From NCBI RefSeq assembly GCF_004769575.1, contig NZ_RQGA01000003.1:1116001-1180000 (forward strand): a DNA stretch of 64,000 bases. The letters run 5' to 3'. The notes beneath the pieces were generated by a model. It had not been told where the DNA came from and made no database searches. It saw only the letters and a program-made list of their open reading frames with translations. How positions within the stretch are numbered: the stretch's first letter is position 1; every line of letters begins with the position of its first letter. The position numbers and the translations under genes were made by a program. This document shows positions 36,635 through 46,148 of the stretch, in pieces. Source of the DNA: Leptospira perdikensis (GTDB lineage: Bacteria; Spirochaetota; Leptospiria; Leptospirales; Leptospiraceae).

Positions 36635-37509
36635 GTGGGAATTTCTCTATGAAGTGTATATTCTGGATTTTGGTATTTCTTCTTACGAATAGATTCAGAT
36701 TCTTGGAGCACGTGTTTCCGAAAAGTAGAAAAGTCGGGGCCAAAGAAGGAAATTTTTGAAAAATCTTCCGGGCTGTCCGGCTCTGGTTCTCCTAAATAAG
36801 AAAAAACTTCTCGGACCAAATCTTTTGCCCAAATGGTTTCGGAAAAAAAATTGGGTAGGGAAGTTAAAAATTCTTTGTGACTTCTTTCTTTGCGGTAGTC
36901 GGGTTCTTCGGGAGGATGGTGGAGGACTTCGGCCACTCGATTGATAAGGTTTTCTTCCAAAATCAATGTCCCATGTTGGACAATGCAGTTACGTTTTCGA
37001 AACTGTGCATTACCAGAAATCTTTTTAAAGATTCCATTTTTTTCTAAAACTAAGTCGGATTTTCCCTTTGGAGAACAATGGATATTTTGTCTCTCCAAAG
37101 ATTTGGCAACAATGTTGAGCAATATATCATAAGAATCTTTGACGGGAAAGAGTTCTTTCCTGTCGTCCAAATTGACATAGATAGAATAATTAATATTTCC
37201 TGATAAGGAATGAAAGACGGTTCCTCCACCAGAAGCACGTCTTGCGATATAACAAAAATTAGGTGTTGGTTTTTTCTTAAAACCAACAGTTCGGGCAACG
37301 GTTTCGTAATTGGTTACCAATTCTTCTTTGATGTTTCGAAATGGATTTTCCGAAAGACCTAAAATGATGGAATCTGGATTTTTCCAAAGTCTGACTCCAG
37401 CAGTAACTCCTTCGGAGACCATTTTTAAAGCGATAGCTTCTTCGATCGCCAAATTATAGTAAGGTGATCTTGCTGGAGTTTGTGGAAAATAAAATACTTT
37501 GGAATTCAC
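36631..37509 (-). CDS. lplA: Lipoate-protein ligase A family protein
   Basis: 292 aa. Hallmarks of the BPL/LplA fold are 'LAIEEAI' near the N-terminus, '[10 protein letters not shown]', '[21 protein letters not shown]' (in parts) which binds lipoyl-AMP, and the catalytic lysine in '[22 protein letters not shown]' (in parts). It attaches lipoate, or octanoate, to E2 subunits and H protein in the cytoplasm. It sits between glyA and the rhomboid gene with 4-bp overlaps on both sides, so the three form a tight operon. Confidence 0.9.
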   Translation of the reverse strand: MNSKVFYFPQTPARSPYYNLAIEEAIALKMVSEGVTAGVRLWKNPDSIILGLSENPFRNIKEELVTNYETVARTVGFKKKPTPNFCYIARRASGGGTVFHSLSGNINYSIYVNLDDRKELFPVKDSYDILLNIVAKSLERQNIHCSPKGKSDLVLEKNGIFKKISGNAQFRKRNCIVQHGTLILEENLINRVAEVLHHPPEEPDYRKERSHKEFLTSLPNFFSETIWAKDLVREVFSYLGEPEPDSPEDFSKISFFGPDFSTFRKHVLQESESIRKKKYQNPEYTLHREIPT

Positions 37510-38330
37510 TCGTTAAAGTATTTTTGTGAAGCTTCGTTTAAAAACTTTCGTTCGCTACGGGAAAGGGAATCCATTCCATTTTTAGAAATTTTTTCCAAAA
37601 GTTCATCTACTTTCGTTTTTGCATTTTCCCTTTTGGCCATTTCTTCTTGGTAACGCATAAACCTACGTTTTTGTAAATACCGAGAAAGAGACCAAGTGGG
37701 AAGGGAACCCACTTTCTTTTTCCAACCAGTATAAACTTTCATTAAGAAGAATCCGCCAATGGCTCCCCCTAAGTGAGCAAAATGGGCCACTCTTTCCCCT
37801 TGGGCAAAAAGCACCATAAGCATAACGATCATCACAAAGTATTTGGCTCGCATGGGGAAAATGAGGAATACAAGAAGTTCGCGGTTGGGCCAGGTCATCG
37901 CATAAGCCACAAGTAGGCCATAGATACTAGCACTAGCTCCCACGACTAGCCCTTGCGGAATGCCAAAAAAATGAGCAAGTACGGTGCCTATCCCTCCAAG
38001 GAATGCAGTGAATGTATAAAATTTTAAAAAAGCACGTTCTCCCCAAACTTCTGCGAGTTCTGAACCAAACATCCAAAGGCTCAGCATGTTAAAAAGAATA
38101 TGAAGGAAACTTCCGTGGAGAAAGGCATAACTGAGTAGTTGCCAGACCCAACCATTGAAAACCAATTCTGGGGTGAGTCCGAAATACAGTTCCATAATGG
38201 GAGAATGGAAAGCCAGTTTCGTTGCCATCTGTAGGAGGAATAAAATTGCATTGATAATGATGAGAGTGCGTACAATGGGAACCATTGGAGGTCCAAATCG
38301 GAGTTCATATCCTGGGTAACGAGAGGCCAT
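37506..38330 (-). CDS. Rhomboid-family intramembrane serine protease
   Basis: 274 aa from the ATG at 38330; the longer frame to 38381 lacks support. About six membrane helices. The catalytic Ser lies in 'VGASASIYGLLVAYAM' (GxSx) and the His in 'HFAHLGGAIGGF'. The first periplasmic loop has 'WQLLSYAFLHGSFLHILFNML' (in parts), which includes the conserved His and Asn of the oxyanion region. It cleaves membrane proteins in their transmembrane segments; targets are unknown. The C-terminal 70 residues are charged and cytoplasmic. Confidence 0.9.
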   Translation of the reverse strand: MASRYPGYELRFGPPMVPIVRTLIIINAILFLLQMATKLAFHSPIMELYFGLTPELVFNGWVWQLLSYAFLHGSFLHILFNMLSLWMFGSELAEVWGERAFLKFYTFTAFLGGIGTVLAHFFGIPQGLVVGASASIYGLLVAYAMTWPNRELLVFLIFPMRAKYFVMIVMLMVLFAQGERVAHFAHLGGAIGGFFLMKVYTGWKKKVGSLPTWSLSRYLQKRRFMRYQEEMAKRENAKTKVDELLEKISKNGMDSLSRSERKFLNEASQKYFNE

Positions 38331-38349
38331 AAATTCAAGGTCGCAAATC

Positions 38350-39342
38350 TTGAGTGACAAGGAAAGTCGATTTCCTAGCATCGAGGAAGTGATTGTGCAA
38401 CTCTACGGAGTCCGCGGCTCCATAGCGAGCCCCCTCCGAAACCAAGACTACCGCAAAAAAATTATCGATATTCTAGACCTCTACAGGCAATCGGGGGCTG
38501 GCATTTCGGCGGATGAGTTTTGGCAAGACCTTCCTTATCATCTCAAATTTGTCACAGGATCGGACACAACCTGTGTGTCTGTTACTGACGATGAAGGGGA
38601 AGTTTACATTTTGGACATGGGAACGGGCCTTCGGAATTTGGGGGATGAACTCATTTCAGAATACCTTTCCACAAAGTTAAAAAGGACAGTCTCTTTCTTT
38701 ATCACCCATACTCATTGGGATCATATCCAAGGCCTCCCATTCTTTAAGCCAATTTATTTCCCTGACTTCCTCCTGAACTTTTATTCACCTTATTCCGATT
38801 TAGAGTCTCGTCTCCAAAAACAACAAGAACCAGAATATTTCCCTGTTCCTTTGGATGGGACAGGTTCGGCCAAAGACTTCAAACTTTTCTTTCCTGGGGA
38901 TGTTTTGGAATTTGCTTCAGGAATGAAGGTAGAGTGTTATCCTTTGAAACACCCGGGTGGATCTTTTGCTTACAAGTTTACAAACAGGGCCGGTAAAGTT
39001 TTTATCTTTGCAACGGACGCAGAATTCACCGGTGCTGATATGGATTTAATCCATGAATGCCATCCATTTTTTGCTGATGCTGATTTACTAATTCTCGACA
39101 CCCAATACACGTTAGACGAATCCTTTTCAAAATTTGATTGGGGTCACACTGCATATACAATGTCTGTGAACTGTGCTTCCTCATGGAGGGTCAAAAATTT
39201 GGTCCTCACTCATCATGAGCCAAGTTACTCTGATGAAAAAATTTACGAAATTTATAATGATGCTAAGCTCCACAAAGAACAGTTAGGCGAAAAAAAATTA
39301 AAAATTCATTTAGCAAGGGAAGGATTGCGATTCCACCTATAA
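38350..39342 (+). CDS. Metallo-beta-lactamase-fold hydrolase, phosphodiesterase-like
   Basis: 330 aa with a TTG start and AAGG upstream; it begins 19 bp from the divergent rhomboid gene. The core '[13 protein letters not shown]' followed later by 'SDTTCVSV' and '[13 protein letters not shown]' belongs to the MBL group with PhnP, RNase Z and cyclic phosphodiesterases. The metal motif is '[10 protein letters not shown]', with later ligands in 'LKHPGGS', 'FATDAEF' and 'LTHHEP'. It probably hydrolyses a phosphodiester in the cytoplasm. It is unrelated to the lipoprotein B1-type enzyme at 8688. Confidence 0.8.
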   Translation: MSDKESRFPSIEEVIVQLYGVRGSIASPLRNQDYRKKIIDILDLYRQSGAGISADEFWQDLPYHLKFVTGSDTTCVSVTDDEGEVYILDMGTGLRNLGDELISEYLSTKLKRTVSFFITHTHWDHIQGLPFFKPIYFPDFLLNFYSPYSDLESRLQKQQEPEYFPVPLDGTGSAKDFKLFFPGDVLEFASGMKVECYPLKHPGGSFAYKFTNRAGKVFIFATDAEFTGADMDLIHECHPFFADADLLILDTQYTLDESFSKFDWGHTAYTMSVNCASSWRVKNLVLTHHEPSYSDEKIYEIYNDAKLHKEQLGEKKLKIHLAREGLRFHL

Positions 39343-39346
39343 TATT

Positions 39347-41764
39347 ATGAACAAAGAAAAAACACTTCGAATCACTATTACTACATTCTTTAGCATTGCC
39401 CTCCTAGGTGGTTTCTTTTTTGGATACATCCTTTCTGAGGTAAATAAAGGAAAAGAGTTACAAAAGTTGGCATCTTACCAACCCACAACTCCTACTAAAC
39501 TTTATGACTCGAATGGGGTTTTGTTCGCAGAGCTCTACCGACACAAACAAGAATTATTAAAATACAGCGACATTCCTCCTCATGTTATTCATGCATTTCT
39601 TTCTGTTGAAGATGATAACTTTTTCAATCATTTCGGAATCGATTTTTTAGCCATCGTTCGTGCGGCTATTAAAAACGTATTTGCTGGACGTATTGTCCAA
39701 GGTGGATCCACTCTCACCCAACAGTTGGCAAAAACCATCTTACAACAAAGGAAAAAAACATTTGGTCGTAAGTTTTTGGAAGCGCTTCTCACATTACAAA
39801 TTGAACAAGAGTATACTAAGGAAGAAATTTTAGAAATTTATTTTAACTTAATTTATTTAGGTCATGGAACAACAGGCCTTTCTTCTGCTGCTAATGTTTA
39901 TTTTCAAAAAGATGTGAGGGACTTAAGTATTGCAGAAGCAGCAATGCTTGCAAGGCTTCCCAAAGCTCCTGTAACCTATTCTCCATTTAAAAATCCTAAA
40001 GAAGCGAAACAGGCCCATATGGTGGTTTTGAGTCTTATGGCGAAAAATGGGTTTATTCCTAAAGACCAAGTTCAAAAAATCCACGATGATTTTTGGGAGC
40101 GTTATTGGCCAGTTGTGATCACACAATCTCCTTCCCGTTCTACTTGGGGGGCAAAACTAAACAGAGCTCCTTATTTCACTGAATGGGTGCGTCAAATTTT
40201 AGAGAAGGAACTTGGAGAAGAGGCTTTATATACTGGCGGTTTGCGTGTTTATACAACGATAGATGTTCGAAAACAAGAGATCGCAGAAGAAGAACTTAGA
40301 AAAGGTCTAATAGAGCAAGATAAATATGCTTTCGGGGCAAACTTTCGTTATGTGGGACGTGCAGACCGAGGTCTAGTTTCATTATACAATTTATTTGGAT
40401 CATTATTTCCAGTGGGTGTTCCTTATGTAACGAGTTTGGATGATAGACAAGTATTTCGCCTCCATTTGGAAAAAGAAATGGCTCCGGCTTTGGAGCTTCT
40501 AACGGACTTTGTTCCTTCAGAAAACGAAAGTTCAGCTGTGAAAGAATTCCAAAGATCATCACTTGTATTTTCTTCCAACTTACACGTAGAAGGTGCTATT
40601 GTTACCATTGATCATCAAACAGGATACATTCAAACAATGGTGGGTGGTTCTAGGTTCTCTCCTAAAAACCAATTTAATCGAGCTATGCAAGCAAGGCGAC
40701 AAACTGGATCTGCCTTCAAACCATTTGTTTATGCGGCAGCCATCCAAAACAGAGCCGTTGGTTCCGGAACCGGAATTATGGACGCACCTCTTACAACGAT
40801 TACAGAAGAGGGGGAAGGGTATTCTCCGCAAGATATTTCTGGTGATTTTAGAGGAATGGTTCCTCTTTCGAGAGCATTATCGTTATCTTTAAATATTGTT
40901 TCCGTGCAAGTGCTTATGAGAACAGGAACTGATGCAGTCATTGACTTTGCATCTAAAGTAACAAAGGCAAATAAAGCTCGGTTTCCTACCGGTCCGGCTT
41001 TGGCCCTGGGTGTTGCAGAATTGACTCCTTATGAAATGGCACTTGGTTATTCTATTCTTGCTAACAAAGGTAAAGATGTAATCCCTTTTAGTGTTCGTTA
41101 TGTTTTGAATCAAAGTGGAACCGTGGTTTATAACAAAGAAAAAGAAGTTCAAGAAACACTTGCCGAAGAAGCAAAAACTGGAGCTATTCAAATCATTCCT
41201 GAGGCTACTGCATACATCATTAAACAAATGTTAATTGGTGTGGCTATGGGAGGAACTCCTACACAAGCCCTCCGCGCAGCCGACAAAGGAAACTATAAAG
41301 GAGAGTCCGGCGGAAAAACAGGATCAACTTCTTCTTATACTAATGTTTGGTACGCAGGTTTCGATCCTAAATATACCTCAGTTGTTTGGATGGGTTTTGA
41401 TAAATCTTCTCTCTCTCTTGGAAAAGGAGTCACGGCAGCTGGAGTCGCTGCACCGATTTGGGGGAAGATTTACTCGCGTTGGTATAACGAAGGCCCATAC
41501 CCACTTTTTTATCCCAATGGACGAGCCGAAGAAATTCCGGCCGATGTGGTTAAAGGGGCAACTTGTGCTTTCAATGGTCTTTCTCCTGGACCAAACTGTC
41601 CTTTGACTGGGAATTTATTTTTAAAGCCGATTACCATTGCTGGCCGAACTCTCTCCGTTCCCGGTGGTAGGCAGTGTGATGGAGATCGTGACCACTACCG
41701 CTCCATGGATCTAACTGATTTCCTCCAAAGAGAACTTGAAATTTCTGACGACGAATTGAAGTAA
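39347..41764 (+). CDS. Penicillin-binding protein 1A (bifunctional peptidoglycan synthase)
   Basis: 805 aa with an N-terminal membrane anchor (about 10-30). The GT51 transglycosylase has Glu88 in '[14 protein letters not shown]' and '[12 protein letters not shown]'. The transpeptidase has Ser455 in '[10 protein letters not shown]' (SxxK), an SxN in 'SLNIVS', and the '[12 protein letters not shown]' triad motif. It builds and cross-links peptidoglycan in the periplasm. It lies 4 bp after the MBL-fold gene. Its stop codon is also the first bases of the 68-bp tandem array. Confidence 0.95.
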   Translation: MNKEKTLRITITTFFSIALLGGFFFGYILSEVNKGKELQKLASYQPTTPTKLYDSNGVLFAELYRHKQELLKYSDIPPHVIHAFLSVEDDNFFNHFGIDFLAIVRAAIKNVFAGRIVQGGSTLTQQLAKTILQQRKKTFGRKFLEALLTLQIEQEYTKEEILEIYFNLIYLGHGTTGLSSAANVYFQKDVRDLSIAEAAMLARLPKAPVTYSPFKNPKEAKQAHMVVLSLMAKNGFIPKDQVQKIHDDFWERYWPVVITQSPSRSTWGAKLNRAPYFTEWVRQILEKELGEEALYTGGLRVYTTIDVRKQEIAEEELRKGLIEQDKYAFGANFRYVGRADRGLVSLYNLFGSLFPVGVPYVTSLDDRQVFRLHLEKEMAPALELLTDFVPSENESSAVKEFQRSSLVFSSNLHVEGAIVTIDHQTGYIQTMVGGSRFSPKNQFNRAMQARRQTGSAFKPFVYAAAIQNRAVGSGTGIMDAPLTTITEEGEGYSPQDISGDFRGMVPLSRALSLSLNIVSVQVLMRTGTDAVIDFASKVTKANKARFPTGPALALGVAELTPYEMALGYSILANKGKDVIPFSVRYVLNQSGTVVYNKEKEVQETLAEEAKTGAIQIIPEATAYIIKQMLIGVAMGGTPTQALRAADKGNYKGESGGKTGSTSSYTNVWYAGFDPKYTSVVWMGFDKSSLSLGKGVTAAGVAAPIWGKIYSRWYNEGPYPLFYPNGRAEEIPADVVKGATCAFNGLSPGPNCPLTGNLFLKPITIAGRTLSVPGGRQCDGDRDHYRSMDLTDFLQRELEISDDELK

Positions 41765-42263
41765 TCCACTTACCAAAGAAAGTCCCACACGAAAGTGAGT
41801 GGCTTTCCTTTTCCACAAGATTGCTTCAGTAATCCACTTACCAAAGAAAGTCCCACACGAAAGTGAGTGGCTTTCCTTTTCCACAAGATTGCTTCAGTAA
41901 TCCACTTACCAAAGAAAGTCCCACACGAAAGTGAGTGGCTTTCCTTTTCCACAAGATTGCTTCAGTAATCCACTCACCAAAGAAAGTTCCACGTGAAAGT
42001 GAGTGGCTTTCCTTTTCCACAAGATTGCTTCAGTAATCCACTCACCAAAGAAAGTTCCAGGCGAAAGTGAGTGGCTTTCCTTTTCCACAAGATCACTTTA
42101 GTAATCCACTTACCAAAGAAAGTCCCACGTGAAAGTGAGTGGCTTTCCTTTTCCACGAGATCGCTTTAGTAATCCACTGACCAAAGAAATTCCCAGGCGA
42201 AAGTGAGTGGCTTTCCTTTTCCACGAGATCGCTTTAGTAATCCACTGACCAAAGAAATTCCCA
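41762..42263. repeat. 68-bp tandem repeat array, 7 full copies plus a partial eighth
   Basis: Units start with TAATCCACT and repeat every 68 bp from 41762; seven are complete, and the last breaks off near 42263. The first TAA is the stop codon of the penicillin-binding protein gene. Each unit can form a stem between CCACT(T/C)AC and GTGAGTGG, with a T-rich tract after. The first three copies are identical, later ones diverge mostly in the loop, and copies 7-8 lose the stem base (CCACTGAC). The minus-strand 60-codon frames here are by-products of the repeat. Confidence 0.95.
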
Positions 42264-42455
42264 TGCTATCTCCCTATAAGTTCACCTATTTAGGAAATTT
42301 ATTTCTAATTCATCATTTTGCGTACGTTTTGAGCAATTTGGCCTGGTTTTGCTTATCTTCGGACCCTTGGAATGATCCATTCCAGCCTTTGAGGCCTGTT
42401 TTACTTTGGCACGATAGTTGCATTAAAGTAAGGGAACCACTGGTTCGGAGGGAAT
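42264..42455. promoter_or_regulatory. Intergenic control region upstream of the small TPR-like gene
   Basis: Between the repeat array and the next gene lie GGAATG-ATC-CATTCC at 42369-42383, an inverted repeat that could bind an activator, the sigma-54-type promoter at 42407-42422, and a 13-bp palindrome GAACCACTGGTTC at 42434-42446 in the expected leader. The ribosome-binding site is GGAGGG at 42447-42452. No ORF of note is present. Confidence 0.6.
42407..42422 (+). promoter_or_regulatory. Consensus sigma-54 (RpoN) promoter
   Basis: The sequence TGGCACG-ATAG-TTGCA matches the -24/-12 consensus TGGCACG-N4-TTGC(A/T) at every conserved position with exact spacing. It lies 33 bp before the ATG at 42456; transcription would begin near 42432. 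Sigma-54 promoters need an AAA+ activator bound upstream, and the inverted repeat at 42369-42383 could be its site. Confidence 0.85.
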
Positions 42456-42896
42456 ATGAAAAAGGCAGTTTTAACCATTCTAGTTTTGACACTTACCGCT
42501 TCCATTTCTGCTGGAGAGTCTTCTTTTATGAATGAAGACCTTGATTCCCTCGTCAGCCAATATGACAAAGAAACCCTCACTGTTATTTCCAACGAACTTG
42601 TAAAATTAGCAAGCGAAGAAGAGGGGATGGGTGAATTCGATTTAGCTTCCGGACATTATTCTCGTGCGATTAAAATTAGAGAAGCAATTGGGATGAGTGA
42701 ACATAAAAGTTTCCCGTCAATCCAATACCTTGCAAGTCTTGCACATTCTAAAGCAGGTAACTTTTGTGAGGCATCTACACATGCTAAAAAAGCAAGTGAA
42801 GGTTTTCGCCAACATGGAATTACCAAATTTGAACAAAAAGCAAACATAGAACACAAAGAATACGCACGGGCTTGTGCGGTGGTTGCTTTTAGATAA
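42456..42896 (+). CDS. Small exported helical-repeat (TPR-like) protein
   Basis: 146 aa with a signal peptide 'KKAVLTILVLTLTASISAGE'. The mature part is helical with TPR-like pairs ('EFDLASGHYSRAIKIREAIG' and 'LASLAHSKAGNFCEASTHAKKA') and two Cys. It would be a periplasmic or secreted adaptor. No family name is given. It is expressed from its own sigma-54-type promoter, so it is probably induced under a specific condition such as nutrient change; the trigger is unknown. It has a strong GGAGGG ribosome-binding site. Confidence 0.8.
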   Translation: MKKAVLTILVLTLTASISAGESSFMNEDLDSLVSQYDKETLTVISNELVKLASEEEGMGEFDLASGHYSRAIKIREAIGMSEHKSFPSIQYLASLAHSKAGNFCEASTHAKKASEGFRQHGITKFEQKANIEHKEYARACAVVAFR

Positions 42897-42950
42897 AACG
42901 ATGTAATGATTCTTTCTAGAGATGGTTACCCTTTTTGATTCTTCTTCGAA

Positions 42951-43688
42951 TCAATCCAACTTCACGTGGTTGTACACGTGGGGTTGGAATTCTTTTTTCC
43001 CATATTTAAGTTTTGCTTTTTCAAACAAACTTGACTTCGTGTAAGGAAGGTCTGATTCCCAGGCAATTCCAAAGTTTGCTTCATTGTATCCAGATTCATA
43101 CTGCAAAGGATATATAGATTTCCCATCATAATAATACAACAATCGATGTTTCATTGAACTTTCATTCTGCGACAGAATAGAGGAACAAGGAAAGAGTTTC
43201 GACCAATCTTTACCATGTGGGTTTGGGGTTGTTTTTGTTTTTTGATCCGACTTACATTCTAATATAACGATGGTATTTGTTTGGAACAAAACCCAGTCTC
43301 CGGATTTTTCATAAGTTCCCACTCCTTCTTTTTGTTGGAACTCAGAATGATCTTCATATACCTTCCATTCACTCCAGGTTTTTTTGAACTTAGAGTTTGT
43401 TTGTAAGTGTATTTCTTCTTTCCAATACAAATGAAAGGTTTTGGATCCAAACGCAGATTTTTTTTCTGCCGGTCTTGAATAGAATCCAAGTGTTATGTTT
43501 TGATCTCTTGGGTAATCGGAAGGAAGGGAACGAATCCAATCCAGTTTGGGAGCACATTGTAAATTACAGAACAAAATACAAATAAGAAGAATGAAATCTA
43601 TTCTTCTTATTTGTATGTAATCAACTCCACCGGGGTGAAGTTGAGGTTTAGAATTGGAAGTAAATAAAATCTTGTCCACCATCTCCAA
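42951..43688 (-). CDS. Putative lipoprotein with uncertain start
   Basis: The frame covers 245 aa from a start inside the end of the MBOAT gene. A lipoprotein signal 'ILLICILFCNLQC' occurs at about residues 33-46, after a long polar segment. The translation start is unclear: ATGs at 43688 and 43682 precede the signal by 30 residues. The mature part is charged with aromatic patches and several Cys and has no recognised domain. A perfect 17-bp inverted repeat (43576-43616) lies exactly over the signal-peptide codons. It is downstream of the MBOAT gene and may be expressed with it. Confidence 0.6.
   Translation of the reverse strand: MEMVDKILFTSNSKPQLHPGGVDYIQIRRIDFILLICILFCNLQCAPKLDWIRSLPSDYPRDQNITLGFYSRPAEKKSAFGSKTFHLYWKEEIHLQTNSKFKKTWSEWKVYEDHSEFQQKEGVGTYEKSGDWVLFQTNTIVILECKSDQKTKTTPNPHGKDWSKLFPCSSILSQNESSMKHRLLYYYDGKSIYPLQYESGYNEANFGIAWESDLPYTKSSLFEKAKLKYGKKEFQPHVYNHVKLD
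43576..43616. repeat. Perfect 17-bp inverted repeat within the lipoprotein signal region
   Basis: The arms ATACAAATAAGAAGAAT and ATTCTTCTTATTTGTAT are exact complements around a 7-nt loop GAAATCT. They lie inside the coding frame of the putative lipoprotein, over residues 23-37. Such a strong stem could affect translation, or could mark a gene boundary if the start is elsewhere. Confidence 0.7.
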
Positions 43689-45075
43689 AAATTCCGAGTA
43701 ATAATAAAATCACTACTGACAGAATAGGAAGGAGGATATTTTGGTATGGTTTTAATTTTTCATAAACAAAGTTCGAATACTGGAACCAGTTGAACATCAA
43801 ACCGAGAGCAATGAAGGTGGGAAGTTCATCCACACGACTCAATGTTTCTCCGGTATTACGGAAGGTCAAAACACCTTTAAAAATTTCATAAGCCACATTC
43901 ATTGATTCCTCACCCCTTGCGGCAGATCGGAAAAATACACCTGAAAAGGTAAATATGATAAATACAACGATGGTACGGATGATACCCACAAAAGGGAGTG
44001 TATCAGGAAGAAACTTCTTTTTCCCTCGATGTAAATACAATGATCTTTCAATCCATATGAGCGCACCTAAATAGGCACCCCAAAACACAAAGGCCCAATT
44101 GGCACCATGCCATAACCCACCAAGGCACATTGTGATAAACGAGTTTACATTGGAACGAAAGATAGATCCTTTACTGCCACCGAGTGGGATATAGATATAA
44201 TCCCTGAGCCAAGAAGAAAGAGTGATATGCCATCGCGACCAAAGTTCCCTAAAGGATTGAGACAGAAAAGGACCTTGGAAGTTTTCTGGAATTTCATACC
44301 CAAGTAAATTTGCAGAACCGCGTGCCATATCAGTATAACCAGAAAAGTCGCAATACACTTGCGTACCAAAAGCAATCACACTGAAAAATATGGAAAAACT
44401 ATCGAATTTTGCAGGATCCATAAAAATCGGTGAGATGATCGGTGCAATGTTTTCTGCAATGATGACTTTCTTAAAAAGACCACCAATAATTAAAAACAGA
44501 CCTTTTTTCATTCGGTCGGCATCAATGGTTGGGTTGTCTAGTTGTGGAAGGAAATCTTGGGAGCGCATAATGGGCCCCGCAATTAATTGTGGGAAGAAAA
44601 GGATGAATAAAAAATAATCCACAGCGGACATTCTTTTTTCAATGATCCCTCTATGGATGTCCACTTGCACTGCAATGATTTGGAAGGTATAAAAACTAAT
44701 TGCTAGTGGTAAAAATATACTCCAAACTCCGGATATTTCTTTAAAAGCAGGATAACCAGTTAATGAAAATAATGAACCTGTTATGAAATAGAAGTATTTG
44801 AAAAAACCTAAATTGATTAAGTTTAATGCCACAATCGCAAACAGTATATGGTTGTAAGGTTGTTCTTTTTCTTTTTTTCGGAAGATCCACTCACTAAATC
44901 CGTAGTTGACGAGGATTACTGTTAGGAAGTGAAACAAAAAAGGAAAACTGAAGTAGGCGTAGAAAATTAGGGAAGAAAAAACAAGTAATGGTTTTCTTCC
45001 TTTTTGTGGAATGTTCCAGTAAATTAAATACGTAAAAGCAAATAGAAGTAAATAAGGAATAGAATTAAATAACAT
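43648..45075 (-). CDS. MBOAT-family O-acyltransferase (AlgI-like)
   Basis: 475 aa, about eleven to thirteen membrane helices. The catalytic His is in 'LGGLWHGANWAFVFWG', and 'FRELWSRWHITLSSWLRDYIYIPLGG' (read in parts) is the AlgI/DltB signature. It acetylates or acylates a surface polysaccharide or cell-wall polymer, in the membrane. The AlgI partners (AlgJ/X-like) are not adjacent; the lipoprotein downstream is a candidate partner only by position. It overlaps that lipoprotein's frame by 41 bp. Confidence 0.93.
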   Translation of the reverse strand: MLFNSIPYLLLFAFTYLIYWNIPQKGRKPLLVFSSLIFYAYFSFPFLFHFLTVILVNYGFSEWIFRKKEKEQPYNHILFAIVALNLINLGFFKYFYFITGSLFSLTGYPAFKEISGVWSIFLPLAISFYTFQIIAVQVDIHRGIIEKRMSAVDYFLFILFFPQLIAGPIMRSQDFLPQLDNPTIDADRMKKGLFLIIGGLFKKVIIAENIAPIISPIFMDPAKFDSFSIFFSVIAFGTQVYCDFSGYTDMARGSANLLGYEIPENFQGPFLSQSFRELWSRWHITLSSWLRDYIYIPLGGSKGSIFRSNVNSFITMCLGGLWHGANWAFVFWGAYLGALIWIERSLYLHRGKKKFLPDTLPFVGIIRTIVVFIIFTFSGVFFRSAARGEESMNVAYEIFKGVLTFRNTGETLSRVDELPTFIALGLMFNWFQYSNFVYEKLKPYQNILLPILSVVILLLLGIFGDGGQDFIYFQF

Positions 45076-45094
45076 TGATTAGTTTGCCTTAAAA

Positions 45095-46093
45095 TTATAG
45101 ATCCCAAAGATAAAGAAATTTAGCATTGGTGCCTGTTCCTAAGATTTTGTCAGCGATTCCTAAAGAAAGAGGATTTTTGTTGGCATCCGTTGCTTGGTAG
45201 ATATTTTCTACCCGACCTTTGCCTCTTTGGTAAGTGATGACACGAGGATTCCCACTACGATTTCCTTGGAACTTTGGATGTTGCATTATTTGGTAAACAA
45301 AGTCATCGAAGTATCCAATGAAATCAATCATACCTTCTTTTTTAGCTTGTTCTGCAGTAAAGATCCTTCCGTCACAAATTTCTTTGAGGCGAGTCTCTGC
45401 TACATTCGGTCTTCCTTTTTTTACAATTTCGAAAAAACGACCGTACAAACTATCAATGATGGATTGAAGGATTTTTCTTTGTTCTGCTGTCATCTCTGTA
45501 GTTGGTGAACCAAGAGCTTTGTTCGGGCCGGAGGTAAAGGATTGGTCCTTCACTCCAATTTTATCCAAACCTTCTTTTACATTGATCCCGGACATGATGA
45601 CACCAACTGATCCTGTAACAGTCGTTGGGTGGGCTCCAATGGCGTCTGTTGCCATCGCAATGTAGTAGGCACCACTTGCTGCAGTATCCATAAAACCTGC
45701 GAACACTGGAATGGATCTTCTGTTCTTAAATTTCAAAATTTCTTGGTAAATGATGTCACTGGCAGTAACCGTTCCGCCAGGAGAGTTTATTTTTAAAATC
45801 ACACCCTTTACATCTGGGTCTCGTTCTGCATATTTAAGAGATTCTTTGATCCGAGCGACCATTGATTCCGTGGAAGTACCAAAAAAAGATTCTTTGGATT
45901 CATCAGAAATCATTCCTTCGATGGAGATGATAACGATTTTTTCTTGATCCCTTCCGGCGATGAGTTTCTCTTCGAAATCAGCCTTGCCACTTTGCGGTAA
46001 CAAGTTCAGACTGTTCCCAATGACACAAGATTCGGTAAAAAGAACCGAAAGAAGAACGATACAAACGAAAAGAAAAGGCTTTCTTGAAGGCAT
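45095..46093 (-). CDS. sppA: Signal peptide peptidase SppA-family serine protease
   Basis: About 332 aa from an ATG preceded by AAAGG; the longer frame to 46342 overlaps the divergent epimerase gene and lacks a signal. 'FLFVCIVLLSVLFTESC' is a hydrophobic N-terminus ending in Cys, so the protein may be a lipoprotein. The S49 domain has 'ILKINSPGGTVTASD', the nucleophile Ser in 'AASGAYYIAM', and 'GSVGVIMSG'. It degrades leftover signal peptides in the membrane. It begins 56 bp from the divergent epimerase gene. Confidence 0.9.
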   Translation of the reverse strand: MPSRKPFLFVCIVLLSVLFTESCVIGNSLNLLPQSGKADFEEKLIAGRDQEKIVIISIEGMISDESKESFFGTSTESMVARIKESLKYAERDPDVKGVILKINSPGGTVTASDIIYQEILKFKNRRSIPVFAGFMDTAASGAYYIAMATDAIGAHPTTVTGSVGVIMSGINVKEGLDKIGVKDQSFTSGPNKALGSPTTEMTAEQRKILQSIIDSLYGRFFEIVKKGRPNVAETRLKEICDGRIFTAEQAKKEGMIDFIGYFDDFVYQIMQHPKFQGNRSGNPRVITYQRGKGRVENIYQATDANKNPLSLGIADKILGTGTNAKFLYLWDL

Positions 46094-46148
46094 ACAAACC
46101 TTTCTAAGATGGCAAACTATGACTTCAATCATTTTTGGGAGATAAATT

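Noticed and set aside
38350..39342. Second beta-lactamase
   Set aside because: It has a [10 protein letters not shown] metal motif with the GVRGS/DxGTG pattern of phosphodiesterase-like MBL proteins and lacks the B1 Cys and GGCLVK block.
41770..42156. Four nearly identical 60-codon minus-strand reading frames
   Set aside because: They are produced by the 68-bp repeat, which is not a multiple of 3, and have no ribosome-binding site or signal features; the repeat itself is the real feature.
42935..42954. Hairpin TTGATTC/GAATCAA between two convergent genes as a terminator
   Set aside because: The T-run precedes it on the plus strand rather than following it, and there is none on the minus strand.
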